In this document: piece after piece, positions 25,696-35,740 of the stretch
Numbering within the stretch: the first letter of the stretch is position 1
How the letters are laid out: the number at the start of each line of letters is the position of its first letter
Source: Campylobacter concisus
Lineage (GTDB): Bacteria; Campylobacterota; Campylobacteria; Campylobacterales; Campylobacteraceae
Reading direction: 5' to 3'
Assembly (NCBI RefSeq): GCF_003048875.2
Contig: NZ_CP049264.1
Span: 1,961,228-2,025,227 of the forward strand
DNA length: 64,000 nucleotides
Notes under the pieces: model-generated
Database searches by the model: none
The model's input: the letters and a program-made list of their open reading frames with translations, nothing else
Told to the model about the DNA's origin: nothing
Program-made: the position numbers and the translations under genes

Positions 25696-28600
25696 TTATC
25701 CTTTGTCTATCTTTCTAGCTGCCACCTCAAAGTAGGGCAAACTAGCCCAATTTTCTCTGTTTCCAACTATATAAATAACCTCTTTTGCTCTTGTTAGCGC
25801 CACGTTTAGCAGATTTGGCTTGCTAGCAGCCCATGCTCTAGCGCCCTTTGTAGCTCCGCCTAACACAAATACGATAATATCAGCCTCTTTACCCTGCATA
25901 GTGTGGATAGTGCCAGCACCTTTTAAATTTCTACAAACATCTTTAAATGGCGTTATTATCCTGATGTTATTTTTTTCATTAGCTAGCTCGCCTGCCAAGA
26001 GCTCTTTAACCACCTCACCCTCGGCTTTGTTGTAGTTTCCTATCCACTCCTCGCTTCTAACATCTATCCACTTTGTTTGCACGTTAGTGTTTGCAAATTT
26101 ACTAGCCGCGCTTCTACCAAGTATCATCATATCATCATAGGTAGTCTCGTTTGATATCTCAAACATAGGGTTGGCGCACCTTCTATGCACGATCAGTGGC
26201 GAGCCGACCCAGATACTCTCACCGCTACCTTTTATATATGTGCCGATATTCTGCGCCTTGTCGGCTCTTAGTTGCACAGAGGATCTAAGCAAGTTAAACT
26301 CCTCTTTTGCCTCACAGTAGCTAAGTATCGCGTTATTTAAACTAACTGGCAACGTTACGACAGGCTCAAGTTGAAGTGGGTCGCCAACCACCACAGCCAT
26401 CTTTGAGCGAAGCAAGGCGCCTAACGCGTTAGTTAAATTTGCCTGCCCTGCTTCGTCTATCAAAAGCATGCCTATATCGCCATTTAAAAGGTCTTTAAAG
26501 GTGTTATTAAACGAGGCAAAAGTCGAGCTAACAACTGGCGTTAGCAAGAAGAGACCCTTGATGATCTCACGTCTATGCTTTGCCTCTAAGCCGTTTTTCT
26601 CAGCCATCTTTTCATCGTTAAAAATAACGCTAAGGGCACGTAAATTTGTCCTGACAGCCTCTTTACAAGCAAAAATGGCAGCTTTGTGCAAATTTAGCGC
26701 CTCTTTAAAAAGCTCTATCCTAGCCTTAAAAAGCTTTGTCTTATGAAATTTCTGGTCTATGCCAAATTCCATCATAAATGGCATACTCTTTTGCATTTCG
26801 TCATTACTCTCGCTAAAGCTGCCGTTTAGAAAGATATCTAGCTCCTCGCTCCTGCCAAGTATCTTTTGGCGTCTAGCAAAGTCACTTTGCAGCCTTTTGT
26901 AAAGATTTATCTTAGTACCAAGCTCTGCTACCCTGCTCTCAAGCCCTGCTATCTCGCTTTTTAGCTCATTTAGCCTTGCCTCGTTTTTCTCTTTGCTCTC
27001 GCCATTTTGCTTGCTAGCTTTTAAATTTTGCTCGGCTATCTGGCGGTTTATCTCGCCGACCTTTAGCGCCTCGTCATTATACTTTTCAAAGGCCTCTGTC
27101 TTAAAAATTTGCTGAAAGGCAAAAAAGGCTGGCTTTTGCGGTAAATTTAGATAGTCCTGCAAGGCCTCATTTTGACTAACAAGCCTTGTTAGCTCCTCTG
27201 CCTCCGCCTTTTTGTCCCCCAGCTTAGCCAAAATTTCATCATGCTCGTTCTCTAAAGGCTCTAAAAGCTCCTCTATCTGCTTGGCCGAGTAGTAGCTCTC
27301 AAGCCTCCTATCTACATCAGCCAGCTCGCTATTTAGGCTCTTTAGCTCCTCTTCTTTGATCCTGATCTCACTAAAAAGTAAATTTACCTCGTGAAGTGCA
27401 AGATTAAATTTCTCCTTCGCCACGTCAAAGTCATCTACGCCCTCGCCTACTACAAGGTACTTGCCAAGCCCCATCAAAAAGCCATCTTGCTCCAAAAACT
27501 CGCCGTATTCGCTTGCGATCTTGTCAAACTGGCTGTGAGTTGGCTCGATCTTTACGCCATTAATTGCATTAAAAACAAAATTTGACTTATTTTGCTTTGA
27601 ACCAAGTGCCACACAAAATAGCCCCCATGCTGGCTTTGAGATAAAGGACTTCTCGCCAAATTCACTCTTTTCATCAGCAGAGAGCAGCCTTGTGGCTATA
27701 AATTTAAAATAATCAATCTCGCCCGCATAATCCCCTATGCTCTTTAACTGGCTTAGCTCCTTACTCAAAATTTCAACTGCGCCGTTATTACAAGAGCTAA
27801 CGACCATCTCGTAGCCTTGCAGCTCGTCATTTAGCCTAAAATAAAGCGCCTTTTCATCGCTGTCATAAACTGGCTCGAAGATATCATGCCTGCTCATTTG
27901 CGCAAGCTTTATCGCCCTAAGCGTCACCACTTCAGCCATCACGTCCTTTAAAAGCGTCGTTTTGCCAGTGCCTGGAGCGCCATTTACACTATAAATCCCG
28001 CCATTTCCATCTTTAAATTTCTCTATGATGTTGTTTAGCGCCATTTGCTGTGAGAAATTTAAGGCAAAATCACTCGCAAAGGCCGATCTAGGGTAGCGCT
28101 CAGCCTTAAAAAAGTCCCTAACCGCCCTTTGATTTAGCTCATCTCTAACGTCAAGCCGCTCAAATTTATTCTCACTGCCCTCGTCTAAAAACTGATCCGT
28201 TAGCTCGTGCGTCCTGCCTGACTCGTAAAATTTGATAAGTAAATTTATATCATCTATAAAAAAGCTATTTAAAAGGGCGTCGTTCTCTTTAAAATTTGGA
28301 TCAACTATCCTTACTTCAAGCCTGATCACATCTTTACAAAATGGCGTCTTTAGCGAGCTTTTTAGCTCCTCATGCACCGCTTTTACATACTCGCTAAGCC
28401 GCATTTTCTCTTTGTGGATAGAAATTTTATCCTTGATGTGCTCGCACTCTTTGTTAAAGTCATTTTGGCTGATCTCTTTTAGGCGGTTTAGGCGCACCAT
28501 AGCCCAAGGAGCCGTTGGGATAAAGAGCTCATTTGTTGAGTTTGGCGTGAAAAATGGGCTTAGCTCATCATCTAAATTTGCATCTTTTAAAGCAAAATTT

Positions 28601-28974
28601 TGCTCATTTTTGCAAAATACTAGATCGCCAGAGAGCTTAAGCTTATAACAAAATGCCTTTTCAAAGCTCATTTGTTCAGAGCGCAGTTCCTCTAAAATTT
28701 GCTCTTTTTCAAATTTCACCTTTGCTAGCTTTGATATCGCAAGGGCGAGCAAGTCAGTCTCAAAAATGCCACCATAAATCGAAATTTCTACACCATTTTT
28801 TAAAAGCGACCTATCAAACGCTCTTAAAATTTGCATAAATTTCTCATCGAAATTTGCGATCTCAAGGTCCATTGATTTTTTAAATTTGCTATTTGTCTTT
28901 TTTGGCTCGTCTAAGGTTTTTGGCTCTAAATATTGTGATAATAAAAAGTATTTTAAGGTATTTGCCCTACTCAA
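25696..28974 (-). CDS. Large superfamily 1 helicase (Dna2/Upf1-like)
   Basis: A 1092-residue AAA-type protein. Walker A is [13 protein letters not shown] at about residue 330, Walker B is LLIDEAGQA, followed by [12 protein letters not shown], and the C-terminal RecA domain has [14 protein letters not shown] and VALTRAKE. Between the two halves of domain 1 lies an insert of roughly 250 residues rich in Glu, Lys and Leu (about 520-720) that should be coiled coil. The start is TTG at 28974, with AAGG 8 bases before. Similar proteins act on nucleic acids in repair or defence. No nuclease domain is obvious. A TATAAT lies 31 bases upstream. Confidence 0.8.
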   Translation of the reverse strand: MSRANTLKYFLLSQYLEPKTLDEPKKTNSKFKKSMDLEIANFDEKFMQILRAFDRSLLKNGVEISIYGGIFETDLLALAISKLAKVKFEKEQILEELRSEQMSFEKAFCYKLKLSGDLVFCKNEQNFALKDANLDDELSPFFTPNSTNELFIPTAPWAMVRLNRLKEISQNDFNKECEHIKDKISIHKEKMRLSEYVKAVHEELKSSLKTPFCKDVIRLEVRIVDPNFKENDALLNSFFIDDINLLIKFYESGRTHELTDQFLDEGSENKFERLDVRDELNQRAVRDFFKAERYPRSAFASDFALNFSQQMALNNIIEKFKDGNGGIYSVNGAPGTGKTTLLKDVMAEVVTLRAIKLAQMSRHDIFEPVYDSDEKALYFRLNDELQGYEMVVSSCNNGAVEILSKELSQLKSIGDYAGEIDYFKFIATRLLSADEKSEFGEKSFISKPAWGLFCVALGSKQNKSNFVFNAINGVKIEPTHSQFDKIASEYGEFLEQDGFLMGLGKYLVVGEGVDDFDVAKEKFNLALHEVNLLFSEIRIKEEELKSLNSELADVDRRLESYYSAKQIEELLEPLENEHDEILAKLGDKKAEAEELTRLVSQNEALQDYLNLPQKPAFFAFQQIFKTEAFEKYNDEALKVGEINRQIAEQNLKASKQNGESKEKNEARLNELKSEIAGLESRVAELGTKINLYKRLQSDFARRQKILGRSEELDIFLNGSFSESNDEMQKSMPFMMEFGIDQKFHKTKLFKARIELFKEALNLHKAAIFACKEAVRTNLRALSVIFNDEKMAEKNGLEAKHRREIIKGLFLLTPVVSSTFASFNNTFKDLLNGDIGMLLIDEAGQANLTNALGALLRSKMAVVVGDPLQLEPVVTLPVSLNNAILSYCEAKEEFNLLRSSVQLRADKAQNIGTYIKGSGESIWVGSPLIVHRRCANPMFEISNETTYDDMMILGRSAASKFANTNVQTKWIDVRSEEWIGNYNKAEGEVVKELLAGELANEKNNIRIITPFKDVCRNLKGAGTIHTMQGKEADIIVFVLGGATKGARAWAASKPNLLNVALTRAKEVIYIVGNRENWASLPYFEVAARKIDKG

Positions 28975-29004
28975 ATTTGCGCCTTATTTTGTTGTTATTT
29001 AGTG

Positions 29005-29010
29005 ATTATA
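29005..29010 (-). promoter_or_regulatory. -10 element for the helicase-hisF operon
   Basis: A perfect TATAAT on the minus strand, 31 bases before the TTG start, in the short region shared with the divergent ksgA gene. Confidence 0.5.
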
Positions 29011-29080
29011 GTCCATTTTATATATGATTAAACTAAACTTGTAATCATTGTATAAGTAATTTTTGGCTAATATCGCGGCT

Positions 29081-29923
29081 ATGATAAAGGCAAAAAAGCA
29101 CTTTGGACAGAATTTTTTACAAGACAAAGCGACACTAGATAAGATCATCCAAGCGATACCCAAGGACGTAGCAAACGTCGTTGAGATTGGGCCTGGCTTA
29201 GGTGATTTGACATTTAGACTTTTGCAAATTTACAAGACGACCTCTTTTGAGATAGATTGTGAGCTATTTCAAATTTTAAAGGTCAAATTTGCAAATGAGA
29301 TCCAAAATGGACAATTAAAACTTTTTTGTAAAGATGCTTTAGAGCAGTGGCAAGAAGAGGGCGGACTAAGTAGCGAGAACTACTTTTTGGTCGCAAATTT
29401 GCCCTATTACGTTGCTACGAAGATGATACTAAATGCGATAGATGACGAAAAATGCCTTGGGCTTATTGTGATGATACAAAAAGAGGTTGCTCTTAAATTT
29501 AGTGCAAAGAGCAGGGATAAAGAATTTAGCGCTTTATCGATCCTCGCTTCACTGCAAGGCAGGTGTGAGCTTTTGTTTGACGTGGATGCAAAACTTTTTA
29601 ATCCACCTCCAAAGGTCACATCTTCAGTCATCAAACTACAAAAAACAAAAAAGATTTTTGGCAAAGACGGGATATTCAAAGATGCAAAACAATACGAGGC
29701 TTTTAAAGCATTTTTAAGAGCTGCGTTTGCTTCGCCAAGAAAGACGCTTTTGAAAAATTTATCCACAAATTTTGACAAAAAGGCGTTAGAAGAAATTTTT
29801 GAAGACCTAGGCTTAGCTCAAAATTTACGTCCACACGAGCTAGATGTCGATTCTTATCTAAAAGTATTTGAAAGATTAAAGGAAGATAATGAACGACAAA
29901 AACGAAGAGAAAGTTGTAACTAA
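29081..29923 (+). CDS. rsmA: 16S rRNA dimethyladenosine transferase KsgA/RsmA
   Basis: A 280-residue SAM-dependent enzyme that dimethylates A1518 and A1519 of 16S rRNA. The N-terminal KAKKHFGQNFL motif, the SAM loop EIGPGLGDLT and the catalytic NLPYYVATKMI are present. I prefer the ATG at 29081 (MIKAKKHFGQ) over an in-frame TTG at 29063, because the conserved part begins there; neither has a strong ribosome site. The 3' end overlaps rnj by 35 bases, so the two genes are coupled. Confidence 0.92.
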   Translation: MIKAKKHFGQNFLQDKATLDKIIQAIPKDVANVVEIGPGLGDLTFRLLQIYKTTSFEIDCELFQILKVKFANEIQNGQLKLFCKDALEQWQEEGGLSSENYFLVANLPYYVATKMILNAIDDEKCLGLIVMIQKEVALKFSAKSRDKEFSALSILASLQGRCELLFDVDAKLFNPPPKVTSSVIKLQKTKKIFGKDGIFKDAKQYEAFKAFLRAAFASPRKTLLKNLSTNFDKKALEEIFEDLGLAQNLRPHELDVDSYLKVFERLKEDNERQKRRESCN

Positions 29924-32042
29924 CCAAAGCAAAAACAACAAAAGACGAAGATTTAGACCAAAAAATAAGCCAAAACAAGAGGGCGAAACTACCGAGCAAA
30001 CCTCACTAGCAAGCAAAAGCGTGATAGATAACTTCTTTGCAGCAGAGCAAGCTGAAAATGAAGCGCATGCCGAGCCAAAGAGTCAAAATCCTCGCCCAAA
30101 AAAGCAAAGAAACAATAAAAATCAAAACAAAAATGGCGAAAATAATAAGCCAAAAGAGCAAAAACAGCAAAAAGAAAAACCAAAACAAGAGCCAAAAGCT
30201 GAAGCTAAAAACGAGACAAAAGAGCAAAAAGAGAAGCCCAAAAAGGCTAAAAAACCAAAGAAAAATTTGCCTGCAAAGCTAAATGGCAACGAGCAGTGGC
30301 AGCAAGACATCGCAAGCGCGATGGAGGCGAACAAAGCCACTCACGAGCTAAGACTTGAGCCACTAAAATATCTAAATTCAAGCGAGCATAAAATTCGCAT
30401 AACTCCACTTGGCGGTCTTGGTGAGATCGGCGGCAATATGACGGTCTTTGAAACAGAAACTAGCGCCATCATCGTTGATATCGGCATGAGCTTTCCAAGC
30501 GAGAGCATGCACGGCGTGGATATCCTCATCCCAGACTTCGACTACGTTCGCAAGATAAAAGATAAGATAAAAGGTGTCATCATCACTCACGCGCATGAAG
30601 ATCACATCGGCGCGGTGCCTTATTTTTACAAAGAGTTTAAATTTCCTATCTACGCCACACCGCTTCCACTTGGCATGATAAATAATAAATTTGAAGAGCA
30701 CGGACTAAAGCAAGAGCGCTCACTCTTTAGATCAGTCGAAAAAAGAAAACCATATCTCATAGGCGACTTTGAGGTCGAGTGGATACATATAACCCACTCT
30801 ATCATCGACGCCTCAGCACTTGCGATCACGACAAAGGCTGGCACGATCATCCACACAGGCGACTTCAAGATAGATCATACGCCGATAGATGGCTACCCAA
30901 CAGACCTTGGCAGACTAGCGTATTATGGTGAGCGTGGCGTGCTTTGTCTATTAAGCGATAGCACAAACAGCTACAAAGAGGGCTTTACGAAGAGCGAAAG
31001 TAGCGTTGGCAAGACCTTTGACGCGATATTTTCAAAGGCAAAAGGCCGCGTCATAATGAGCACATTTAGCTCAAACATCCACCGCGTCTATCAAGCGATC
31101 GAGTGGGGTTTAAAATACAACCGCAAAGTCTGTGTCATCGGCAGATCAATGGAGAGAAATTTATACACTGCTATGGAGCTTGGCTACATCAAACTTGATA
31201 AGAAAATTTTTATCGATGCAAACGAGGTTGGTAAATTTAAAGATGACGAAGTGCTTATCGTCACTACTGGCTCTCAGGGCGAGACCATGAGCGCACTTTA
31301 CCGCATGGCGACAGATGAACACAAATATATAAAGATAAAGCCGACCGATCAGATAATCATCAGCTCAAAAGCGATCCCAGGCAACGAAAACAGCGTCTCA
31401 ACGGTGCTAAATTTCTTACTAAAATCAGGCGCGAGCGTCGCTTACCAAGACTTTAGCGAGATCCACGTCAGCGGTCACGCAGCGCAAGAAGAGCAAAAGC
31501 TGATGCTTCGCCTCATAAAACCAAAATTTTTCTTGCCAGTGCATGGCGAGTACAACCACATCGCAAAGCACAAAGAGACGGCCATTAGCTGTGGTGTGGA
31601 TGAGAGAAATATCTATCTAATGAGCGACGGCGATCAGATGGAGGTTTGCCAAAAATACCTAAAACGTGTAAAAACAGTAAAAACTGGCAAAGTCTTCATA
31701 GACAATCAAATAAATAAACAAATCGCAGACGACGTCGTCATCGACAGACAAAACCTAGCTGAAGCAGGCGTCGTCATGATAATCGCTCAAATTTCACGTC
31801 ACGGCGCAAAACTCATCAACAAACCTCGCGTTATCAGCTACGGCCTTGTGGGCGACAAGCAAGACGCTGAGTTTAGAAAAGAGATGGAGGGCGTGCTGGA
31901 GCAATATCTAAGCAACGTCAAAGAGGAGCTTTTGAAAGATAGCAGACTACTCGAGTCACAAGTGCGCCAAGTGATCAGAAAGCACATATTTAGAAAGGTC
32001 AAAAAGTACCCAACTATCGTGCCGATCATCTATCTAATGTAA
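29889..32042 (+). CDS. rnj: Ribonuclease J
   Basis: A 717-residue metallo-beta-lactamase/beta-CASP nuclease that degrades and processes RNA in bacteria lacking RNase E. The zinc motif is HAHEDHIGAVP, with later HTGDFKIDHTP, SDSTNS and the beta-CASP motif HVSGHAAQEE. The first 140 or so residues are a low-complexity tail of Lys, Gln, Asn, Glu and Pro, predicted disordered, as in the Helicobacter pylori enzyme. Its ATG lies inside ksgA, with AAGGA 5 bases before. It heads a run with kdsD and rluB. Confidence 0.93.
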   Translation: MNDKNEEKVVTNQSKNNKRRRFRPKNKPKQEGETTEQTSLASKSVIDNFFAAEQAENEAHAEPKSQNPRPKKQRNNKNQNKNGENNKPKEQKQQKEKPKQEPKAEAKNETKEQKEKPKKAKKPKKNLPAKLNGNEQWQQDIASAMEANKATHELRLEPLKYLNSSEHKIRITPLGGLGEIGGNMTVFETETSAIIVDIGMSFPSESMHGVDILIPDFDYVRKIKDKIKGVIITHAHEDHIGAVPYFYKEFKFPIYATPLPLGMINNKFEEHGLKQERSLFRSVEKRKPYLIGDFEVEWIHITHSIIDASALAITTKAGTIIHTGDFKIDHTPIDGYPTDLGRLAYYGERGVLCLLSDSTNSYKEGFTKSESSVGKTFDAIFSKAKGRVIMSTFSSNIHRVYQAIEWGLKYNRKVCVIGRSMERNLYTAMELGYIKLDKKIFIDANEVGKFKDDEVLIVTTGSQGETMSALYRMATDEHKYIKIKPTDQIIISSKAIPGNENSVSTVLNFLLKSGASVAYQDFSEIHVSGHAAQEEQKLMLRLIKPKFFLPVHGEYNHIAKHKETAISCGVDERNIYLMSDGDQMEVCQKYLKRVKTVKTGKVFIDNQINKQIADDVVIDRQNLAEAGVVMIIAQISRHGAKLINKPRVISYGLVGDKQDAEFRKEMEGVLEQYLSNVKEELLKDSRLLESQVRQVIRKHIFRKVKKYPTIVPIIYLM

Positions 32043-32051
32043 GGAAAATTT

Positions 32052-33005
32052 ATGCAAAAAGCCAATCAAATCGCCGCTGAAGTCCTAGAGATAGAAGCAA
32101 ATGAGCTTTTAAGACACGCTAAAAGCGTAGAGTTAGAAGATGCTGTAAATTTGATATTTAATGCAAAGGGCAAAGTCATAGTAACAGGTGTGGGCAAGAG
32201 CGGTCACGTGGGCGCAAAGATCGCTGCTACGCTTGCAAGCACTGGCACGCCAAGCTTTTTCTTACATCCGACAGAGGCCATGCATGGCGACCTTGGTATG
32301 ATAGAAAAAGACGACATCTTGTTAGCCATTAGTTTTAGTGGTGAGAGCGATGAGCTTATCAAAATTTTGCCTCATGTAAAGCGCTTTGGCGTAAAAATCG
32401 TCGCCATGGCAAGAAGCAAGACAAGCTCACTTGGTAAATTTAGCGACGCTTTTATAGATATAAATGTAGAGAAAGAGGCGTGCCCACTAAATGCCGCCCC
32501 AACAGCATCAACCACACTAACGTTAGCTCTTGGCGATGCGTTAGCTGTTTGCTTGATGCAAAAGCGTGGCTTTAAAAAAGAGGACTTTGCAAATTTTCAT
32601 CCAGGTGGTAGCCTTGGCAAGAGGCTATTTTTGAAGGTCAAAGATGTGATGAGAAGCGAAAATTTACCAATAGTCCGCTGGAATGCAAGCCTAAAAAGCG
32701 CCATCGATACTATGACACATGGCAAGCTTGGCACTGTTCTCATCGTCGATAAAGATGGCGTGCTAGACGCTCTTTTAAGTGACGGCGATCTTAGGCGCGC
32801 GCTTATGAGAGAGGACTTTGACCTAGAAGAGCCAGCGATGAAATTTGCAACACTGCATCCAAAAGAGATAAATGACAAAGAGATGTTAGCCGTAGATGCG
32901 TTAGCTTTAATAGAAAAGTATAAAATTCAGATTCTAGCTGTCGTAGAAAATGGCGTGCCTGTGGGCGTTTTACACATCCACGACCTTGCAAATTTAGGAC
33001 TATAA
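32052..33005 (+). CDS. kdsD: Arabinose-5-phosphate isomerase (KdsD/KpsF)
   Basis: A 317-residue enzyme interconverting ribulose 5-phosphate and arabinose 5-phosphate, the first step to KDO of lipopolysaccharide or capsule. An N-terminal SIS domain (VGKSGHVGAKIAATLASTGTPS, and HPTEAMHGDLGM) is followed by two CBS domains starting at about residue 195 (VKDVMRSENLP). It lies 9 bases after rnj with an AAGGAAA ribosome site and 1 base before rluB. Which of the two paralogue names applies cannot be told here. Confidence 0.92.
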   Translation: MQKANQIAAEVLEIEANELLRHAKSVELEDAVNLIFNAKGKVIVTGVGKSGHVGAKIAATLASTGTPSFFLHPTEAMHGDLGMIEKDDILLAISFSGESDELIKILPHVKRFGVKIVAMARSKTSSLGKFSDAFIDINVEKEACPLNAAPTASTTLTLALGDALAVCLMQKRGFKKEDFANFHPGGSLGKRLFLKVKDVMRSENLPIVRWNASLKSAIDTMTHGKLGTVLIVDKDGVLDALLSDGDLRRALMREDFDLEEPAMKFATLHPKEINDKEMLAVDALALIEKYKIQILAVVENGVPVGVLHIHDLANLGL

Positions 33006-33006
33006 A

Positions 33007-33780
33007 ATGGAAAAAACAAGACTAAATAAATTTATCTCACATAACACAAACTACTCACGCCGTGAGGCAGATGAGCTGATAAAAGCTGGCAAGGTTAGCA
33101 TAGCAGGACGTGTGGTTAGCGACCTTGCTACAAGCGTGGATGAAGATGACAAAGTGCGCATAAATGGCCGTTTGATAAAGCTAAAGAAGGAATTTACCGT
33201 TATCGTTTATCACAAACAAAAGGGTGAGCTAGTTAGCAAGAAAGATGACCGCGGACGAAAGACGATATATGACACATTAGACAAGAAATTTGCCAAATTT
33301 GTTAGCGTAGGGCGCTTAGACTACGCAAGCGAGGGGCTACTTTTACTAACTGACGCCCCAGCGATCGCCACAGCGCTCATGAATAGCGACTTAGAGCGCG
33401 AATACTACCTAAAAGTAAAAGGCGAGGTGACAAAAGAGGTGATAGATGCGATGACAAATGGCTTTTTCGCCAAGGATGCCACCAAAGGCGCTCACGCAAA
33501 AACAACTATAAAATCAATGGAATTTAAGCCATTTCTAGCCTACAAAGTCTTTGGCTCAAGCGGTGGTTACACAAAACTAAAGGTCATCATCAACGAGGGT
33601 CAAAACAGGGAGCTACGCCGATTTTTTGGTTACTTTGACCTTGAAGTGATGGATCTAAAACGTGTTAGCTTTGGACGCGTTAGCCTTGATATGCTAAAGC
33701 CTGGTAAATGGCGCTACTTTGAAAATAGCGAATATGAAGACCTAAGAGACTTTTTGAAAGTTAATAACGTTAGATACTAA
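33007..33780 (+). CDS. rluB: RsuA/RluB-family rRNA pseudouridine synthase
   Basis: A 257-residue pseudouridine synthase with an N-terminal S4 domain (RLNKFISHNTNYSRREADELI) and the catalytic GRLDYASEGLLLLT motif, whose Asp is the nucleophile. It ends with the family's GQNRELRRFFGYF segment. The family fits RluB (23S U2605) or RsuA (16S U516). It is the last gene of the ksgA-rnj-kdsD-rluB run, the same neighbourhood as in C. jejuni. Confidence 0.88.
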   Translation: MEKTRLNKFISHNTNYSRREADELIKAGKVSIAGRVVSDLATSVDEDDKVRINGRLIKLKKEFTVIVYHKQKGELVSKKDDRGRKTIYDTLDKKFAKFVSVGRLDYASEGLLLLTDAPAIATALMNSDLEREYYLKVKGEVTKEVIDAMTNGFFAKDATKGAHAKTTIKSMEFKPFLAYKVFGSSGGYTKLKVIINEGQNRELRRFFGYFDLEVMDLKRVSFGRVSLDMLKPGKWRYFENSEYEDLRDFLKVNNVRY

Positions 33781-33785
33781 CATCA

Positions 33786-33814
33786 GGCTTGTTTCTATAA
33801 TAAAGAGGCAAGCC
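33786..33814 (+). terminator. Possible terminator after rluB
   Basis: GGCTTG and CAAGCC arms flank a 17-base AT-rich spacer just after the rluB stop. The loop is long and no T-run follows, so support is weak. Confidence 0.3.
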
Positions 33815-33975
33815 AGATATGTTTCTGCAAATGCACACCAAAATCACAAAATTTTATTAAATGACGTATAAATTTGCCTTGCGTATCCACTAAAAGATAA
33901 ATGGATAATTAACAATAATCTAAGGTTTAAAAGGACAAAATATCTTTTAAGAAATTTATAAAAAATGGAGTAAAA

Positions 33976-34704
33976 ATGAAAAAGATTGTGTTTTTATCTA
34001 TGTTTTTATTAACTATTGGATTTTCACAGGATCTTTTTGAACCCGGACTTGAAGCTTACAAGAAAGGTGATTACGGTAAAGCGGCTGAGTTGTTTGAGAA
34101 AGCATGTAGTAATGGAAATACCATTGCATGCTCTGCCGCTGGAGTGTTATATGAGAATGGGCAAGGCGTAAAACAAGACTATCACAAAGCAATCAAATTG
34201 TATGAAAAAGATTGTTATGGTGAACAAGCTAGTGGTTGTACCAATTTAGGAATTTTAATAGCAGAGGGAAAAGGAACAAGACAAGACTATCACAAAGCAG
34301 AGGAGATATTCAGAAAAGGTTGTGATAACAAAGATGCTGACAGTTGTAATAATTTAGGAGTTTTTTATGAGAACGGACAAGGTGTAAAACAAGACTATAG
34401 CAAAGCTGCAGAGATATACAAAAAGGCTTGCGAGTATAACAATGCAAATTGTCTTAATTTAGGAAATTTATACAAAAATGGCAAAGGATTAAAACAAGAC
34501 TATTATAAAGCAATTAAACTATATGAAATGGCTTGTGATGGTGGAAATGCCATTAGCTGCACTCTTGCTGGTATTTTATATGAAAAAGGACAAGGGGTAG
34601 GGCGAGATTACCATATAGCAAAAGAATTATTTGGGAAGGCTTGTGATTTAGGTCTTCAACCAGGATGTGATTTTTACAAGAAACTAAATGAAAAAGGCTT
34701 TTAA
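33976..34704 (+). CDS. Secreted Sel1-repeat protein, paralogue 1
   Basis: A 242-residue protein with a signal peptide (MKKIVFLSMFLLTIGFS) and about six Sel1-like repeats. Each has YENGQGVKQDYHKAIKLYEKAC-like sequence with conserved cysteine pairs, as in Helicobacter Hcp proteins. It ends in LGLQPGCDFYKKLNEKG, shared with the next Sel1 gene. Ribosome site GGAG lies 7 bases before the ATG. Periplasmic scaffold or beta-lactam/peptidoglycan-binding roles are known for related proteins, but nothing here fixes the function. Confidence 0.85.
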   Translation: MKKIVFLSMFLLTIGFSQDLFEPGLEAYKKGDYGKAAELFEKACSNGNTIACSAAGVLYENGQGVKQDYHKAIKLYEKDCYGEQASGCTNLGILIAEGKGTRQDYHKAEEIFRKGCDNKDADSCNNLGVFYENGQGVKQDYSKAAEIYKKACEYNNANCLNLGNLYKNGKGLKQDYYKAIKLYEMACDGGNAISCTLAGILYEKGQGVGRDYHIAKELFGKACDLGLQPGCDFYKKLNEKGF

Positions 34705-34753
34705 TACCCAAAAACAACCTAGTAAGCTCTATAAATTTAGAGCTCAGGCAAAT

Positions 34754-34812
34754 TTATATCTTATTTTCTGAAAGTAGGATGTTTATATATGGATTTAGCA
34801 GTGTTTCGCCGC
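34754..34812 (-). pseudogene. Duplicated 3' end of the mcc-tail gene (19 codons)
   Basis: On the minus strand this stretch encodes GETLLNPYINILLSENKI plus stop, identical in protein to the end of the gene at 35741-36250, with only a few base differences. It lies between the two Sel1 paralogues with no upstream part of the gene. It is the scar left when a Sel1 gene and the neighbouring 3' end were duplicated. Confidence 0.82.
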
Positions 34813-34851
34813 AACAAAGGGACAAGCCAAATTTATAAAGATGAAGAAGAG

Positions 34852-35691
34852 ATGAAAAAGATTATTCTTTTATCCATGATCTTGCTAACTACTAGCTTCT
34901 CTAAGGATCTTTTTGAGCTTGGGCTTGAGGCTTATAATAAAGGCGAGTTTGATGAAGCTGCCAAACAATGGCAAAGAGGTTGTAATGATGGTAATATTGA
35001 TAGTTGCACTAATTTAGGAACTTTATATGAAAACGGTCAAGGTGTGGCGCAGGACTATAATAAAGCAGCCGCCTTGTATAAACACGCTTGTGATAGTAAA
35101 GATGCTATTGGTTGCTATAATCTAGGTAATTTTTATGAAAGAGGACAAGGGGTAGAGCAGGACTATACCAAAGCTATCAAACTATACGAAAAAGCTTGCG
35201 ATGGCAATATCGCCCAAGCCTACCACAATTTGGGAGTTTTATATGTAAATGGTCTGGGTGTAGAGCAAGACTATTATAAGGCAGCTCAATTATGGCAAAA
35301 AGCTTGCAGTGACAAATATAGCACTAGCTGTTACAATTTAGGGATTTTATACAATATTGGTCAAGGTGTAAAACAAGACTATTATAAAGCAGCCGATCTA
35401 TACAAACAAGCTTGTGACGATGGAGTTAATGATAGTTGCTCTAATTTAGGAATTTTATATGAAAACGGTCAAGGTGTAGAGCAAGACTACAGTAAATCCC
35501 TAGAATTATATGAAAAAGCTTGCAATAATGGATACAATCGCGGTTGTTTTAATTTAGGAGCTTTTTATCTAAAAGGCAAAGGCGCAAAACAAGACTACCA
35601 CATAGCAAAAGAATATTTTTATAAAGCTTGCGAATTAGGGCTTCAACCAGGGTGTGACGTTTATAAAAAGTTAAACGAAAAAGGCCTTTAA
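34852..35691 (+). CDS. Secreted Sel1-repeat protein, paralogue 2
   Basis: A 279-residue protein with signal peptide MKKIILLSMILLTTSFS and about seven Sel1-like repeats with paired cysteines. It is a close relative of the gene at 33976, sharing the start, repeat style and the final LGLQPGCD-KKLNEKG. I start it at the ATG at 34852, where the signal peptide begins. An in-frame ATG at 34789 would translate the antisense of the duplicated remnant and is not credible. It has one more repeat than paralogue 1, so repeat number varies. Confidence 0.85.
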   Translation: MKKIILLSMILLTTSFSKDLFELGLEAYNKGEFDEAAKQWQRGCNDGNIDSCTNLGTLYENGQGVAQDYNKAAALYKHACDSKDAIGCYNLGNFYERGQGVEQDYTKAIKLYEKACDGNIAQAYHNLGVLYVNGLGVEQDYYKAAQLWQKACSDKYSTSCYNLGILYNIGQGVKQDYYKAADLYKQACDDGVNDSCSNLGILYENGQGVEQDYSKSLELYEKACNNGYNRGCFNLGAFYLKGKGAKQDYHIAKEYFYKACELGLQPGCDVYKKLNEKGL

Positions 35692-35740
35692 TACTAAAAA
35701 TAATCCAACAGGGTTCTAGCAAATTTAGAGCTTCATAAAT

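Noticed and set aside
30000..30330. Several overlapping long frames on both strands within the 5' part of rnj
   Set aside because: They are shadows of the low-complexity Lys/Gln/Asn-rich N-terminal tail of RNase J.
34789..34851. Upstream extension of the second Sel1 gene
   Set aside because: These codons are the antisense of the duplicated gene remnant; the signal peptide begins at 34852.
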